This document shows, in pieces, positions 36,372-45,871 of a DNA stretch of 64,000 bases (positions are counted from its first letter, which is position 1; every line of letters starts with the position of its first letter). Below the pieces are notes generated by a model. The model did not search any database. It worked only from the letters and a program-made list of their open reading frames with translations, and had not been told where the DNA came from. The position numbers were made by a program, and so were the translations under genes. The DNA is from Limnohabitans sp. 2KL-17 (GTDB lineage: Bacteria > Pseudomonadota > Gammaproteobacteria > Burkholderiales > Burkholderiaceae_C), in contig NZ_NESK01000014.1 of NCBI RefSeq assembly GCF_003063415.1, forward strand, positions 1 through 64,000, in the 5' to 3' direction.

Positions 36372-37343
36372 TCAATCGACCTTCATGCCGGTGGCACGAA
36401 TCACGCGGCCGTATTGGTCAGAGAGCTTCTTGAGTCGTGCGTTGGCGGCTGTCCCGGTCAGGCCTTCATAGGCCATGTCGAGGTCGTTCAGGCGGGCTTG
36501 CAGCTCGGGGCGGAGCAGGGCATCGGTGATGGCTTTCGCCATGGTTTGCATCAGGGGCTCAGGCGTGTTGCCCGGGGCCATGACCACGTAGAGCACTTCG
36601 CTTTCCAGGTCCTTGAAGCCGGCTTCGGCCACAGTGGGTATTTCGGGGGCCAGGCGTGAGCGTTTGCGGCTGGTCACCGCCAATGCCGTCACCTTGCCGC
36701 CCTTGACCTGCGGCAGCATGCCCGGTGTGGCCAGCGTGCCACCCTCCACTTCGCCCGAAACCACCGCCATCACCGCAGGTGAATTGCCCCGGTAGGGCAC
36801 ATGCACCAGTCGAGTTGCAGCCGACACATTGCTCATGTTGACCCACAGGTGGCCTGGCGAGCCGTTGCCGCCAGAGCTGAAGTTCAGGCTGCGCTCGCGT
36901 GCAGCCTGCATGAAATCCTTCACTGTTTTGTAGCCCGTGCTGGGATGAACGCCCAGCAGCAAGCCGGAATTGGAGATCACCACCAGTGGCTTGAGGTCGG
37001 CTTCCTTGAAGGGCATCGACTTGTAGATGTGCGGATTGATGGTGTGGGTGGTGTCAATGCCCCACAGCAGGCTGTAGCCATCGGGCATGGACTTGGCCAC
37101 CAGATCGGCCCCGACGCTGCCTGCCGCACCAGGTTTGTTGTCGACCACAAAGGCTTGCCCGAATTGCTTTTGCAGCACATCCCCCACGGCACGGGCCAGG
37201 ACGTCAGAGGGGCCGCCGGCTGGCCAGCTGTTGACGAATTTGACAGGCTTGCTCGGCCAAGTTGCGTTTTGGGCCATGGTGGCGCTGTTGACCAGCAGGC
37301 TCAGGCTGCCCACTAGCAAGGCGCGAAGAAAAGACGTGTGCAT
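36372..37343 (-). CDS. Bug/TctC-family tripartite tricarboxylate-type receptor 1
   Basis: A 323-residue periplasmic solute-binding protein of the Bug (TctC) family. The signal peptide is MHTSFLRALLVGSLSLLVNSATMAQ and the mature start is WPSKPVKFVNSWPAGGPSDVLAR, the family hallmark. The ATG at 37343 has GGAG about six bases upstream and is preferred to the TTG or ATG before it. Bug receptors bind carboxylates or aromatic acids. No tctA or tctB membrane genes are adjacent. Confidence 0.9.
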   Translation of the reverse strand: MHTSFLRALLVGSLSLLVNSATMAQNATWPSKPVKFVNSWPAGGPSDVLARAVGDVLQKQFGQAFVVDNKPGAAGSVGADLVAKSMPDGYSLLWGIDTTHTINPHIYKSMPFKEADLKPLVVISNSGLLLGVHPSTGYKTVKDFMQAARERSLNFSSGGNGSPGHLWVNMSNVSAATRLVHVPYRGNSPAVMAVVSGEVEGGTLATPGMLPQVKGGKVTALAVTSRKRSRLAPEIPTVAEAGFKDLESEVLYVVMAPGNTPEPLMQTMAKAITDALLRPELQARLNDLDMAYEGLTGTAANARLKKLSDQYGRVIRATGMKVD

Positions 37344-37371
37344 GTGCATCTCCAAACGGGGGTGATAGTTC

Positions 37372-38358
37372 TCAGTCGAGCTGAACGCCCGTGGCCTTGA
37401 TGGGCTTTTCCCAGCGGGTCAGATCGGTTTTTTGTGCTGCTGCCAAGTCGTTCGAGTTGGAGCCGATCGGTTCGTAACCGAGCTTGAGCATCTTGTCTTT
37501 CATGGCCGGGTCGCGGGCGATTTTCATCATGGCTTTTTCCAGGCGGGTGAGGGCGTCACCCTTCAAGCCTGCGGGGCCGTACATGGCAAACCAGGCGCTG
37601 GCATCCATGTTGATGCCCGATTCCTTGAGGGTGGGCACCTCGGGCACTTGTGGGTCGCGCTGGCTGCCGGTCACGGCAATGATGCGCACTTTGCCCGCAC
37701 GGTGCATTTCGGCGGTTTCGGACACCACATCAAACTTGTAGCCGATGTGGCCACCCAGCAAGGCATTGTTGGCTGGGGCGCCGCCCTGGAAGGGCACGTG
37801 GTTGAGGCTGATGCCGGCAGACTGCTCCATCAACACACCCATGAAGTGGGGCAAGGTGCCTGCGCCGGGTGTGCCATAGCTGGCACTGCCGGGGTCACTT
37901 TTGGCTTTGGCCACCATCTCGGCCACGCTTTTCACATTGGTGGCAGGGCCGGAGACCACACCAAACTGGAAGCGTGCGATTTGCGAGACCGGCGTGAAGT
38001 CCTTGACGGCGTCGTAGTCGAGCTTCTTATAAACATGGGGGAAAAGCACCATCGGGCCGCTGGGCAAGACGATCACGGTCTGGCCATCGGGCTTGGCGGC
38101 CTTCACGGCGTTCAGGGCAATGCGTCCGCCCGCGCCGGGTTTGTTGTCCACAATGATCGTGCCAAAGTCATCACGCAGTGCATCGGCCACCATGCGGGCC
38201 AGAATGTCGGCCGAGCCACCTGGTGGAAAACCCACCACAATCTTCAACGGGGGTTTGTCTTGTGCCTGCAGGCCGGGCGACAGCACGGCCAATGACAGGG
38301 CGAGCAGGCCCAAGGCTCTGCGTGTGATGCGTTGGGCTGTTCGGTGGGATGTGGTCAT
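37372..38358 (-). CDS. Bug/TctC-family tripartite tricarboxylate-type receptor 2
   Basis: A 328-residue Bug receptor with a signal peptide (RRALGLLALSLAVLSPGLQAQ) and the usual PLKIVVGFPPGGSADILARMVA start. It is only distantly similar to the receptor next to it, so the pair is not a recent duplication. It is transcribed away from the MarR gene, from a 119-base shared promoter region containing a palindrome. The ligand cannot be read from the sequence. Confidence 0.9.
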   Translation of the reverse strand: MTTSHRTAQRITRRALGLLALSLAVLSPGLQAQDKPPLKIVVGFPPGGSADILARMVADALRDDFGTIIVDNKPGAGGRIALNAVKAAKPDGQTVIVLPSGPMVLFPHVYKKLDYDAVKDFTPVSQIARFQFGVVSGPATNVKSVAEMVAKAKSDPGSASYGTPGAGTLPHFMGVLMEQSAGISLNHVPFQGGAPANNALLGGHIGYKFDVVSETAEMHRAGKVRIIAVTGSQRDPQVPEVPTLKESGINMDASAWFAMYGPAGLKGDALTRLEKAMMKIARDPAMKDKMLKLGYEPIGSNSNDLAAAQKTDLTRWEKPIKATGVQLD

Positions 38359-38414
38359 GGGGAAAGTCTCCGATAAGTTGGACCAGGGCGGCCTCTGGTT
38401 GAAAACGCTGATCA

Positions 38415-38429
38415 GCTACAGAATGTAGC
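38415..38429. promoter_or_regulatory. Candidate MarR operator palindrome
   Basis: GCTACA-GAA-TGTAGC is a perfect six-base inverted repeat with a three-base centre, midway between the divergent Bug receptor and MarR genes. A TTGACA-like box lies four bases downstream (38433-38438). MarR regulators bind such short palindromes, often in their own divergent promoters. Binding is inferred. Confidence 0.5.
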
Positions 38430-38477
38430 GCCTTGACAGACAATTGATCTAAACAACCATCCCCCCGGAAAACCCTG

Positions 38478-39002
38478 ATGTCGCCTTCTCCCTTTCAACG
38501 TCTGGCTTCGATCGACGATCTGCTGCTGTACCGGTTGGGTCGTTTGTCGAGCGTGGCGGGGGCGATGGTGGTGCGGTTGTGCGAGGGGGGTTATGGCATC
38601 ACCCGGCGTGAGTGGGCGGTGGTGGCGCAGTTGTATGAAAACGGCGGCTTGCCGCCTTCTGCATTGGCCGAGCGCATGCACCGCGACCGCGCGCGCACAT
38701 CGCGCACCCTGACCGCCTTGGGGCGCAAGCAATTGGTGCTGCGAACGATTCCCGCCAACGACCGGCGCAGTGCGCTGGTGTCCCTCACGCCGGCAGGGCG
38801 GCAACTCTATGAGGCCTTGATGCCTCAAGTGCAGGTCATCAACAGCCAGATTTTGAGTGCGCTGCAAACGGATGAAACCATGCGTTTTGACCAAGCGCTT
38901 GCACGTTTGCAAGTGCGCGCGCAGTCTTTGCTCGCCGAGTTGAGCCCCGACTTGCCCAAAGCCAACCGCCGCCAGGGCCGACGTGGCAAGGGTGTTGCAT
39001 GA
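38478..39002 (+). CDS. MarR-family transcriptional regulator
   Basis: A 174-residue MarR-type winged helix protein. The recognition region is SALAERMHRDRARTSRTLTALGRKQLVLRTIPANDRRSALVSLTPAGRQL, where LGRKQLV and the RRS wing are typical. It probably senses a phenolic or carboxylic ligand and controls the divergent Bug receptor, sulfatase and SulP genes. The C-terminus ends in a basic RRQGRRGK tail and overlaps the next gene by four bases. Confidence 0.88.
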   Translation: MSPSPFQRLASIDDLLLYRLGRLSSVAGAMVVRLCEGGYGITRREWAVVAQLYENGGLPPSALAERMHRDRARTSRTLTALGRKQLVLRTIPANDRRSALVSLTPAGRQLYEALMPQVQVINSQILSALQTDETMRFDQALARLQVRAQSLLAELSPDLPKANRRQGRRGKGVA

Positions 39003-39496
39003 AATGCTGGGCCCACTGTTGGCTTGTGCTGGCTTTGTCAGGCCATTGGGGTGCTCAGGCTTCTGAGGTCTGGACAGGCTGGGTCAGCTGGGTGATGGAT
39101 GGTGACACGGTTTTGCTGGTCCGGCATGGCCAATTGGAGCCAGTCAAGTTGCGCATCGATGGCATTGATGCGCCTGAAATCTGCCAGCCTGGTGGCGTGC
39201 AAGCCCGGGACGCCATGACCCGACTGGCGCTGCGCAAGTCGGTTGAGGTCGACGACCGCGGGCAGGACGTCTATGGCAGGCAAGTTGGGCGGCTGTCGGT
39301 CGATGGGGTGGATCTGGGGGCCGAGATGGTGCGTTCCGGCATGGCCTGGGCGTACCGGTTTGAAACGGGCAAAGGCCCTTATGCGGGCTTGCAGCGACAG
39401 GCCCAGACGCAAAAGACGGGTTTATTTGCGGCACCTGAGGTTGCCATGTCGCCGCATGTGTTCAGAAAATTCCATGGCACTTGCCATGGCAACTGA
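38999..39496 (+). CDS. Thermonuclease-family (SNase-like) nuclease
   Basis: A 165-residue exported nuclease with a signal peptide ending around GAQAS. The staphylococcal nuclease fold is recognised by VMDGDTVLLV, LRIDGIDAPEICQPGG, then KSVEVDDRGQDVYGRQVGRLSVDG and MVRSGMAWAY. The catalytic Arg in LRIDGIDAPE and the Glu/Arg positions are present. It cleaves DNA or RNA in a Ca-dependent way in relatives. It overlaps the MarR gene by four bases, but a functional link is doubtful. Confidence 0.9.
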   Translation: MKCWAHCWLVLALSGHWGAQASEVWTGWVSWVMDGDTVLLVRHGQLEPVKLRIDGIDAPEICQPGGVQARDAMTRLALRKSVEVDDRGQDVYGRQVGRLSVDGVDLGAEMVRSGMAWAYRFETGKGPYAGLQRQAQTQKTGLFAAPEVAMSPHVFRKFHGTCHGN

Positions 39497-39509
39497 CGGT
39501 TTGTGGCGA

Positions 39510-40274
39510 TCAGGAACGGTGCGCCGCGCACACAGGGCAAGCCGGGTTGCGTTGCATGCGGATGTCGGTCCATGACAGTTCGCGGCCATCCAGCATCAGC
39601 AAACGCCCGGCCATGTGGCTGCCCATGCCGCTCAATATCTTGAGGGCCTCTGCTGCTTGCACTGTGCCGATGATGCCGACCAGGGGTGCAAACACCCCCA
39701 TGGTGGCGCAGCGGGTTTCTTCTGGCATGTGTTCCGGCGGGAAGATGCAGGCGTAGCAAGGTGCATCGGCCTGCGTGGTGTCAAACACCGAGACCTGCCC
39801 GTCCATGCGGATGGCTGCACCGGAAATCAGCGGCTTGCGGTGTTGCACGCAGGCCAGGTTCACGGCCTGGCGGGTTTCGAAGTTGTCACTGCAGTCGAGC
39901 ACCACATCGGCGCAGGCGACCAGGGCGTCGAGTGTGGCCGCATCGGCGCGTTGCGTGATGGGCGTCACGGTCGCATCGGGGTTGATTTGAGCAATGGCTG
40001 TGCGAACCGATTCGGCTTTGAATTGACCCACGCGGTCAAGGGTGTGGGCAATCTGGCGCTGCAAGTTGGTGGCGTCCACGTGGTCGTGGTCGACCACCGT
40101 AATGTGACCCACCCCAGCGCTGCCCAAATACAGACTCACGGGTGAGCCAAGGCCCCCTGCACCAATGATCAGGGCATGCGAAGCAAGCAGTTTCTCCTGG
40201 CCATCGATGCCCAGCTCGTTGAGCAAAATATGCCGCGAATAGCGCAGTAACTGTGCGTCATCCATGCGCGTCAC
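39510..40274 (-). CDS. moeB: MoeB/ThiF-family adenylyltransferase
   Basis: A 254-residue E1-like enzyme that adenylates the C-terminus of a MoaD- or ThiS-type sulfur carrier. The ATP-binding motif is IGAGGLGSPVSLYLGSAGVG, followed by VDHDHVDATNLQRQI, and DVVLDCSDNF. Zinc ligands are CYAC near residue 176 and CPVC at the C-terminus. It starts within 10 bases of the end of ctpA on the same strand. It could equally be ThiF; the call uses the overall MoeB/HesA size. Confidence 0.8.
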   Translation of the reverse strand: MTRMDDAQLLRYSRHILLNELGIDGQEKLLASHALIIGAGGLGSPVSLYLGSAGVGHITVVDHDHVDATNLQRQIAHTLDRVGQFKAESVRTAIAQINPDATVTPITQRADAATLDALVACADVVLDCSDNFETRQAVNLACVQHRKPLISGAAIRMDGQVSVFDTTQADAPCYACIFPPEHMPEETRCATMGVFAPLVGIIGTVQAAEALKILSGMGSHMAGRLLMLDGRELSWTDIRMQRNPACPVCAAHRS

Positions 40275-40283
40275 CCATGGCGC

Positions 40284-41735
40284 TCAGTCTTCTTTCTTCT
40301 CGGCCTTGCGCACGGCCAGCGTGGTGCTGACCTTGACGGGCAGGCCTTTGAGTTGGTTCAAGGCCTGGATCAACTGGAAGTCCTTGTCCGAGCCGAACTC
40401 GGGTAAACGCCGTTCAGCCACGGGCTTTTTGGATTCTTCTTCCAGCTTCTTGATCGCGTCTTCACGGGCTTTTTCGCGGGCTGGGTCTTTCTTCTCTTCG
40501 GCTTCTTTGCCGTTGGAGAGGTGTTTTTCCAGATCGGCTTCGCGAGTGCGCAAAGCAGAGAACACGTTGCCGTTTTCGGTTTCGTCCAGCATCACCTCGG
40601 GCACGATGCCTTTGGCCTGGATGGCTCGGCCGTTGGGTGTGTAGTAGCGGGCGGTGGTGATCTTGAGTGCCGTGTCAGGCCCCAGTTGGCGCACGGTCTG
40701 CACCGAGCCTTTGCCAAAGGTCTGGCTGCCCATCAGGGTGCCGCGCTTGTAGTCTTGCAAGGCACCAGCGACGATCTCGCTGGCTGAGGCCGAGCCTTCG
40801 TTCACCAGCACCACCAAAGGCACTTTTTTCAGCGCACCGCCCGTGGCCGCGGTCATGCGGGCAATGGGGTCGTTGCTGCTGTTGCGACGCCAGAACTGGG
40901 GCGTGGCTTTGTAGGTGAATTTGCTTTCTTCGAGCTGGCCATTGGTGGTGACCACGGTGACGTTTTCAGGCAGGAAGGCTGCAGACAAAGCCACGGCTGC
41001 GTCCAGCAGACCTCCGGGGTCATTGCGCAGGTCAAGCACCAGGCCTTTGAGCTGGGGCTCTTGTTTGTACATTTCCTCGATCTTGCGGGCGAAGTCGTCC
41101 ACTGTGCGTTCTTGGAACTGGGACACGCGAATCCAGCCGTAACCCGGCTCCACGATCTTGGACTTGACCGATTGGGTCTTGATCTCTTCGCGCAAGATGG
41201 TCACCGGGAAGCTGCGGTTTTCGGATTTGCGGAAGATCGTCAGCAGCACCTTGGTTTTGGGCTCACCGCGCATGCGCTTGACGGCTTCGTTCAAAGTCAG
41301 GCCCTTGACAGGGGTGTCATCGATCTTGGTGATCAGGTCGTTGGGTTTCAGGCCCGCCCGGTCGGCCGGAGAGCCTTCAATCGGAGAGACGATCTTGACC
41401 AGTCCATCTTCCTGGCTGATCTCGATGCCCACACCGACAAACTTGCCAGAAGTGCCTTCAGAGAATTCCTTGAAGCTTTTTTTATCGAAATACTGGGAGT
41501 GGGGGTCCAGGCTGGCGACCATGCCAGAGATGGCTTCGGTGATCAACTTTTTTTCGTCGACGGGCTCCACATAGTCGCTCTTGACCATGCCAAAGACCGC
41601 GGCCAATTGCTGCAGCTCTTCGAGTGGCAAGGGGGCCATGTTGCCGCGTGCCACGGTTTGCAGGGATACAGTGGTCAATGCCCCTGCCAAGGCCCCCACG
41701 CTGATCCAGCCCGCGATCTTGAGTTTTTGTCCCAT
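40284..41735 (-). CDS. ctpA: C-terminal processing peptidase (S41 family)
   Basis: A 483-residue periplasmic or membrane-anchored serine protease. An N-terminal hydrophobic anchor (IAGWISVGALAGALTTVSL) precedes a PDZ domain (VGVGIEISQEDGLVKIVSPIEG, about residues 100-190) and the S41 catalytic domain with Ser in NEGSASASEIVAGAL and Lys in SQTFGKGSVQT. The charged C-terminal tail (EKKDPAREKAREDAIKK) is long. The ATG at 41735 has GGGGAA nearby and is preferred over a TTG at 41753. It lies next to gpmA, a common pairing. Confidence 0.92.
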   Translation of the reverse strand: MGQKLKIAGWISVGALAGALTTVSLQTVARGNMAPLPLEELQQLAAVFGMVKSDYVEPVDEKKLITEAISGMVASLDPHSQYFDKKSFKEFSEGTSGKFVGVGIEISQEDGLVKIVSPIEGSPADRAGLKPNDLITKIDDTPVKGLTLNEAVKRMRGEPKTKVLLTIFRKSENRSFPVTILREEIKTQSVKSKIVEPGYGWIRVSQFQERTVDDFARKIEEMYKQEPQLKGLVLDLRNDPGGLLDAAVALSAAFLPENVTVVTTNGQLEESKFTYKATPQFWRRNSSNDPIARMTAATGGALKKVPLVVLVNEGSASASEIVAGALQDYKRGTLMGSQTFGKGSVQTVRQLGPDTALKITTARYYTPNGRAIQAKGIVPEVMLDETENGNVFSALRTREADLEKHLSNGKEAEEKKDPAREKAREDAIKKLEEESKKPVAERRLPEFGSDKDFQLIQALNQLKGLPVKVSTTLAVRKAEKKED

Positions 41736-41839
41736 ATGCTTGTATTTCCCCAATCAGAAGCGAGTCAATATACACCCGTGAGCAGCGTGTTTTGTGAGAT
41801 CGCAGGCAATAGTCCTGTCATGGCAGGGCCCTTCAGGCA

Positions 41840-42583
41840 TCAGGCTTTGCCCTGGCTGGCCACAGCCGCTGCGGCTTGGGCCACCGCCTCGGCATCGCCC
41901 AGGTAATAGTGACGGATCGGTTTCAGATTTATATCCAGTTCGTAGACCAGTGGAATCCCGTTGGGGATGTTCAGGCCGACAATGTCTGCGTCAGAAATGC
42001 CGTCCAGGTACTTGATCAGGGCGCGGATGGAGTTGCCGTGGGCGGCGATCAGCAAGCGTTTGCCCGCTTGGATGTTGGGGGCAATGCTGTCGTTCCAGGC
42101 GGGCAACACACGCGCCACGGTGTCTTTCAGGCATTCGGTCAGCGGCACGGCTTGCGGGTCAATCTGAGCATAACGGCGGTCGCCACGTTCGCAGCGCGGG
42201 TCGGTGACTTCCAGCGCAGGCGGCGGGGTGTCGTAGCTGCGGCGCCAGGCCATGACCTGCTCTTCGCCAAATTTTTTGGCCATATCGGCTTTGTTGAGGC
42301 CTTGCAGGGCGCCGTAGTGGCGCTCATTCAGGCGGTAGTCCTTGAGCACCGGCAGCCAGGCTCGGTCCATTTCGTCCAGCGCGTACCAGAGGGTGTGAAT
42401 GGCGCGCTTGAGCACCGAGGTGTAGCAAAGGTCAAAGTCCCAGCCTTCGGCCTTGAGCAGTTTGCCAGCCGACATGGCCTGGCTCACGCCGGTGGGGGTC
42501 AGGTCCACATCGGTCCAGCCGGTGAATCTGTTTTCAAGGTTCCAGATGGATTCGCCGTGGCGGATCAGGACAATTTTGTACAT
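41840..42583 (-). CDS. gpmA: 2,3-bisphosphoglycerate-dependent phosphoglycerate mutase
   Basis: GpmA, 247 residues, interconverts 3- and 2-phosphoglycerate in glycolysis. The active-site motif [18 protein letters not shown] carries the phospho-histidine, [10 protein letters not shown] and [17 protein letters not shown] are intact. The length is normal. It is divergent from the rhodanese gene, with a 115-base promoter region between them, and precedes ctpA in the same direction. Confidence 0.97.
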   Translation of the reverse strand: MYKIVLIRHGESIWNLENRFTGWTDVDLTPTGVSQAMSAGKLLKAEGWDFDLCYTSVLKRAIHTLWYALDEMDRAWLPVLKDYRLNERHYGALQGLNKADMAKKFGEEQVMAWRRSYDTPPPALEVTDPRCERGDRRYAQIDPQAVPLTECLKDTVARVLPAWNDSIAPNIQAGKRLLIAAHGNSIRALIKYLDGISDADIVGLNIPNGIPLVYELDINLKPIRHYYLGDAEAVAQAAAAVASQGKA

Positions 42584-42697
42584 GGTGAAAAAGCAGCAGA
42601 GGCTGTGAAAAACAAAAGGACAAGACCATCATTTTAGAATCGGGGCTTGGCGGTCCGCTGACGGGCCGGTATTTTGTGGCTTAAAAAGGTCTGATTC

Positions 42698-43099
42698 GTG
42701 AAATTTCTCCTCGACAACTGGATGCTCATCACTGTGGCTTTGGCTTCAGGTGTGGCTTTGCTCTTTCCTGCCCTGAACAAAGGCAGTGGTCTTAGCCCGC
42801 AGGACATGGTGCAGCTGATGAACCGCGAAAAAGCCATCGTCATCGATGTGTGCGAGCCCGACGAGTTCGCCAAAGGGCATGTGATTGGCGCCAAAAACCT
42901 GCCGTTGGGCCAACTGGAAGACAAATTGGCTCAGCTCGTCAAAAGCAAAACGTCCCAGGTGGTGATGGTTTGCCAGGTGGGTGCCCGGTCGGCACGTGCG
43001 GCGGCAACCGCTCGCAAACTCGGTTTTGAAAATGTGCAGTCTCTTGCTGGGGGCCTGAAGGCCTGGCAGGCGGCCAGCATGCCCGTCGAAAAAGCTTGA
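42698..43099 (+). CDS. Membrane-anchored rhodanese-like protein
   Basis: A 133-residue protein with an N-terminal transmembrane segment (WMLITVALASGVALLFPAL) and a rhodanese domain with AIVIDVCEPDEFAKGHVIGAKNLP and the catalytic loop CQVGARSARA. It probably transfers or traps sulfane sulfur at the membrane. The start is a GTG. It sits 14 bases before grxC and near secB, as is usual in betaproteobacteria, so a link to thiol and protein export quality is possible. Confidence 0.9.
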   Translation: MKFLLDNWMLITVALASGVALLFPALNKGSGLSPQDMVQLMNREKAIVIDVCEPDEFAKGHVIGAKNLPLGQLEDKLAQLVKSKTSQVVMVCQVGARSARAAATARKLGFENVQSLAGGLKAWQAASMPVEKA

Positions 43100-43113
43100 A
43101 CCAAGGAGTCGCC

Positions 43114-43374
43114 ATGCAAGCCGTCAAAATATACACCACCGCTGTTTGCCCTTATTGCGTGAGAGCCAAGCAGTTGCTCAAATCCAAGGGTGTTGAGCAA
43201 ATTGAAGAAGTCCGCATTGACCTAGACCCTGTCCAGCGCGATCACATGATGCAAATCACCGGGCGCCGCACCGTGCCGCAAATTTATGTGGGCGACACCC
43301 ATGTGGGGGGCTGCGATGACCTGATGGCGCTCGACGCCAAAGGCGGTTTGGTGCCTTTGCTGCAAGCGGCCTGA
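43114..43374 (+). CDS. grxC: Glutaredoxin 3
   Basis: An 86-residue glutaredoxin with the CPYC active site ([12 protein letters not shown]), the TVPQIYV cis-Pro loop and the terminal HVGGCDDL motif. It reduces disulfides with glutathione. The ATG at 43114 is preceded by AAGGAG at 43103-43108, deciding the start over the in-frame TTG at 43096. It is co-transcribed with the rhodanese gene and lies upstream of secB. Confidence 0.96.
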   Translation: MQAVKIYTTAVCPYCVRAKQLLKSKGVEQIEEVRIDLDPVQRDHMMQITGRRTVPQIYVGDTHVGGCDDLMALDAKGGLVPLLQAA

Positions 43375-43499
43375 ACAATCTTGGGGTTTTCGCAGGCCGG
43401 CTTCGACCCGAAGCTTGGAGCCGATACCCGATAATCCATCTTTTTAAATCCTTTGGTGGTTCCCCCGGACTGCCTGTGTTCCTATCTGAAGAGAAATTC

Positions 43500-43973
43500 A
43501 TGACCGATACCGCTGCCAACGCCGTCAACACTGAAAATCTGGCCCCTGTTTTCCAGATTCAGCGCGTTTACCTCAAAGAGACATCGCTCGAGCAACCCAA
43601 CTCACCTGCCATTCTTATCGAGCAGCAGCAGCCCAGCGTGGACATCCAACTGGGCGTAGAAGCCACGCCCGTTGCAGAAGGTGTGTTTGAAGTGTGCGTG
43701 ACCGCCACGGTGCATACCAAGATCGAGGACAAAACCGTTTTCCTGGTGGAGTGCAAGCAAGGCGGCATTTTTGAAATCCGCAACCTGCCCGAAGACCAGA
43801 TGGGCCCGGTCATGGGCATTGCTTGCCCGCAAATCGTCTACCCCTACCTGCGTGCCAGTGTGGCCGACCTGATCACCCGTGCCGGCTTTCCGCCTGTGCA
43901 CTTGGCTGAAATCAACTTCCAGGCCATGTACGAGCAGCAACAAGCGCAACAAGCCGCTGCAACTGCACAATAA
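43500..43973 (+). CDS. secB: Protein-export chaperone SecB
   Basis: SecB, 157 residues, keeps preproteins unfolded and hands them to Sec[45 protein letters not shown] and the [30 protein letters not shown] region are typical. The start at 43500 (MTDTAANAV) is preferred over an upstream in-frame codon at 43476. The order grxC-secB-gpsA is the classic one. Confidence 0.97.
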   Translation: MTDTAANAVNTENLAPVFQIQRVYLKETSLEQPNSPAILIEQQQPSVDIQLGVEATPVAEGVFEVCVTATVHTKIEDKTVFLVECKQGGIFEIRNLPEDQMGPVMGIACPQIVYPYLRASVADLITRAGFPPVHLAEINFQAMYEQQQAQQAAATAQ

Positions 43974-44000
43974 AGCCTTGGCTTTGCTGGGCGGTTTCTG

Positions 44001-45005
44001 ATGCACATCACGGTCATTGGGGCAGGAGCCTGGGGCACGGCCATCGCGATGGCGGCTTGCCGCCATCCCGCCTCTCACACGGTTCGCCTGCATGCCCGCG
44101 ACCCGGATCAGGCCGATGCCATGGTGCAGCAACGCCAAAACAGCCGCTATTTGCCGGGTATCGAGTTGCCATCGGGTTTGATGGTCGTGAACGGTTCGCT
44201 GGGCCCTTGGGTTCAGCAGCAGGCCGGGCCCACTGATTTGTGGGTGGTGGCCACCCCGATGTCGGGTTTGCGCCTCAGCTTACAGCTGCTGCAGCATGTG
44301 AGTGCTCCGGTGGCTTGGCTGTGCAAGGGGTTCGAGTCGGGGACCGGTTTGATGCCCCATGAAGTGCAAGCCGAAACTGCCCCCGATTTGCAGGCGGGGG
44401 CCTTCAGCGGACCCAGCTTTGCCCTCGAGGTAGCCCGTAACCAACCCACCGCTTTGGTCGCCGTCAGCCAACATGCCGCTGTGCGCGAAGCCTTGGTCCA
44501 GGCCTTTCACGGCCCGGCATTGCGTGTGTACGCCAACGACGACATCGTCGGGGTGGAGGTGGGCGGGGCCGTGAAAAACGTGCTGGCCATCGCCACTGGT
44601 TTGTGTGATGGCCTGGGTTTGGGCCTGAACGCCCGTGCGGCACTCATCACACGTGGCTTGGCAGAAATGACCCGCCTGGGCTTGGCACTGGGCGCCCGCG
44701 CCGAAACTTTCATGGGACTCTCCGGACTGGGCGATCTGGTGTTGACCGCTACGGGTGACTTGAGCCGCAACCGCAAAGTCGGCCTGCTGCTGGCGCAAGG
44801 CCTCAGCCTTGAACAAGCTGTGGCCTCACTTGGACATGTGGCCGAAGGGGTCTACAGTGCGCGTACCGTCTGGCAGCGCGCCCAAAGTCTGGGTGTGGAA
44901 ATGCCCATCACCGAAGCGGTGGTGGCCTTACTGGACGGGCGTTTGCAGGCCCGTGAGGCTGTTCAGGTTTTGATGGACCGAGGCCCTCGCGGCGAGTCGG
45001 TCTAA
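44001..45005 (+). CDS. gpsA: Glycerol-3-phosphate dehydrogenase [NAD(P)+]
   Basis: GpsA, 334 residues, makes sn-glycerol 3-phosphate for phospholipids. The Rossmann motif is [17 protein letters not shown], the catalytic Lys lies in [17 protein letters not shown], and the substrate region [23 protein letters not shown] is intact. It ends by overlapping the convergent panC gene by four bases. Confidence 0.97.
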   Translation: MHITVIGAGAWGTAIAMAACRHPASHTVRLHARDPDQADAMVQQRQNSRYLPGIELPSGLMVVNGSLGPWVQQQAGPTDLWVVATPMSGLRLSLQLLQHVSAPVAWLCKGFESGTGLMPHEVQAETAPDLQAGAFSGPSFALEVARNQPTALVAVSQHAAVREALVQAFHGPALRVYANDDIVGVEVGGAVKNVLAIATGLCDGLGLGLNARAALITRGLAEMTRLGLALGARAETFMGLSGLGDLVLTATGDLSRNRKVGLLLAQGLSLEQAVASLGHVAEGVYSARTVWQRAQSLGVEMPITEAVVALLDGRLQAREAVQVLMDRGPRGESV

Positions 45006-45850
45006 ATTTCGAAGTTGTCGATCAGGCGCGTGTTTCCCAAGCGTGCCGCACCCAACACCACCAAGGCGTCCTTTGCCTGCGGCGCTTGCAGATCTTGGCG
45101 TCGGCGCACCGTCAGGTAATCCGGCTGCCAGCCACGCTGGCGCAGGCCTGCCATGGCTTGGGCCTCCAGTGCCGGCAAATGGGTGTTCAGTGCATCGGCA
45201 GCAGCCACAGCACCCCTTCCCAATTCGCGCAAAGCCAGTTGCAGTTGCACCGCCTCGGTGCGTTCGGTCTCCGACAAGTAGCCGTTGCGCGAACTCAGTG
45301 CCAGGCCATCTTCAGCGCGGCAGGTGTCCACGCCCATGACTTCAATGGGAAGTGCAAATTGGCGCACCATCTGGCGAATCACCATGAGTTGCTGGTAGTC
45401 CTTCTTGCCGAAAATGGCAACCCCCTGCGCCTTGCCCGCGAAAACACTGTTGAGCAGCTTCATGACAACGGTGGACACGCCTATGAAAAAGCTGGGACGG
45501 AACTCGCCCTCAAGGATGTCACCCAGCGCCGGGTCAGCATGGACTTTTACCGTTTGTGCTTCGGGGTAGAGGTCTGTTTCGCGCGGTGCAAACACCACGT
45601 CGCAACCTGCCGCTTCGAGCTTGGCGCAGTCGGCTTCCCAGGTGCGGGGGTAGCTGTCAAAGTCTTCATGTGGCAGAAACTGCAGGCGGTTGACGAAGAT
45701 GCTGACAACGGTGCTGTCGCCCTTGGGCTTGGCCAGCTGTACCAGTTTGATGTGGCCTGCGTGCAGGTTGCCCATGGTGGGTACAAAAGCGGGGCTTTGG
45801 CGGCCAGCCAGGTGTTGGCGCAGTTCGTCGATGGAGCGGGCGATGAGCAT
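45002..45850 (-). CDS. panC: Pantothenate synthetase
   Basis: PanC, 282 residues, joins pantoate and beta-alanine using ATP. The HIGH-like motif is [12 protein letters not shown], followed by SIFVNRLQF, the [16 protein letters not shown] segment and the [12 protein letters not shown] loop. It lies 21 bases after panB on the minus strand, so the two form a pantothenate operon. It overlaps gpsA end to end. Confidence 0.97.
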   Translation of the reverse strand: MLIARSIDELRQHLAGRQSPAFVPTMGNLHAGHIKLVQLAKPKGDSTVVSIFVNRLQFLPHEDFDSYPRTWEADCAKLEAAGCDVVFAPRETDLYPEAQTVKVHADPALGDILEGEFRPSFFIGVSTVVMKLLNSVFAGKAQGVAIFGKKDYQQLMVIRQMVRQFALPIEVMGVDTCRAEDGLALSSRNGYLSETERTEAVQLQLALRELGRGAVAAADALNTHLPALEAQAMAGLRQRGWQPDYLTVRRRQDLQAPQAKDALVVLGAARLGNTRLIDNFEI

Positions 45851-45871
45851 GGTGGAGGTTGGGTGAGTCTG

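Noticed and set aside
38433-38438. TTGACA as a complete promoter for the MarR gene
   Set aside because: The -35-like box is perfect but no acceptable -10 follows at 16-18 bases, so it is only mentioned with the operator.
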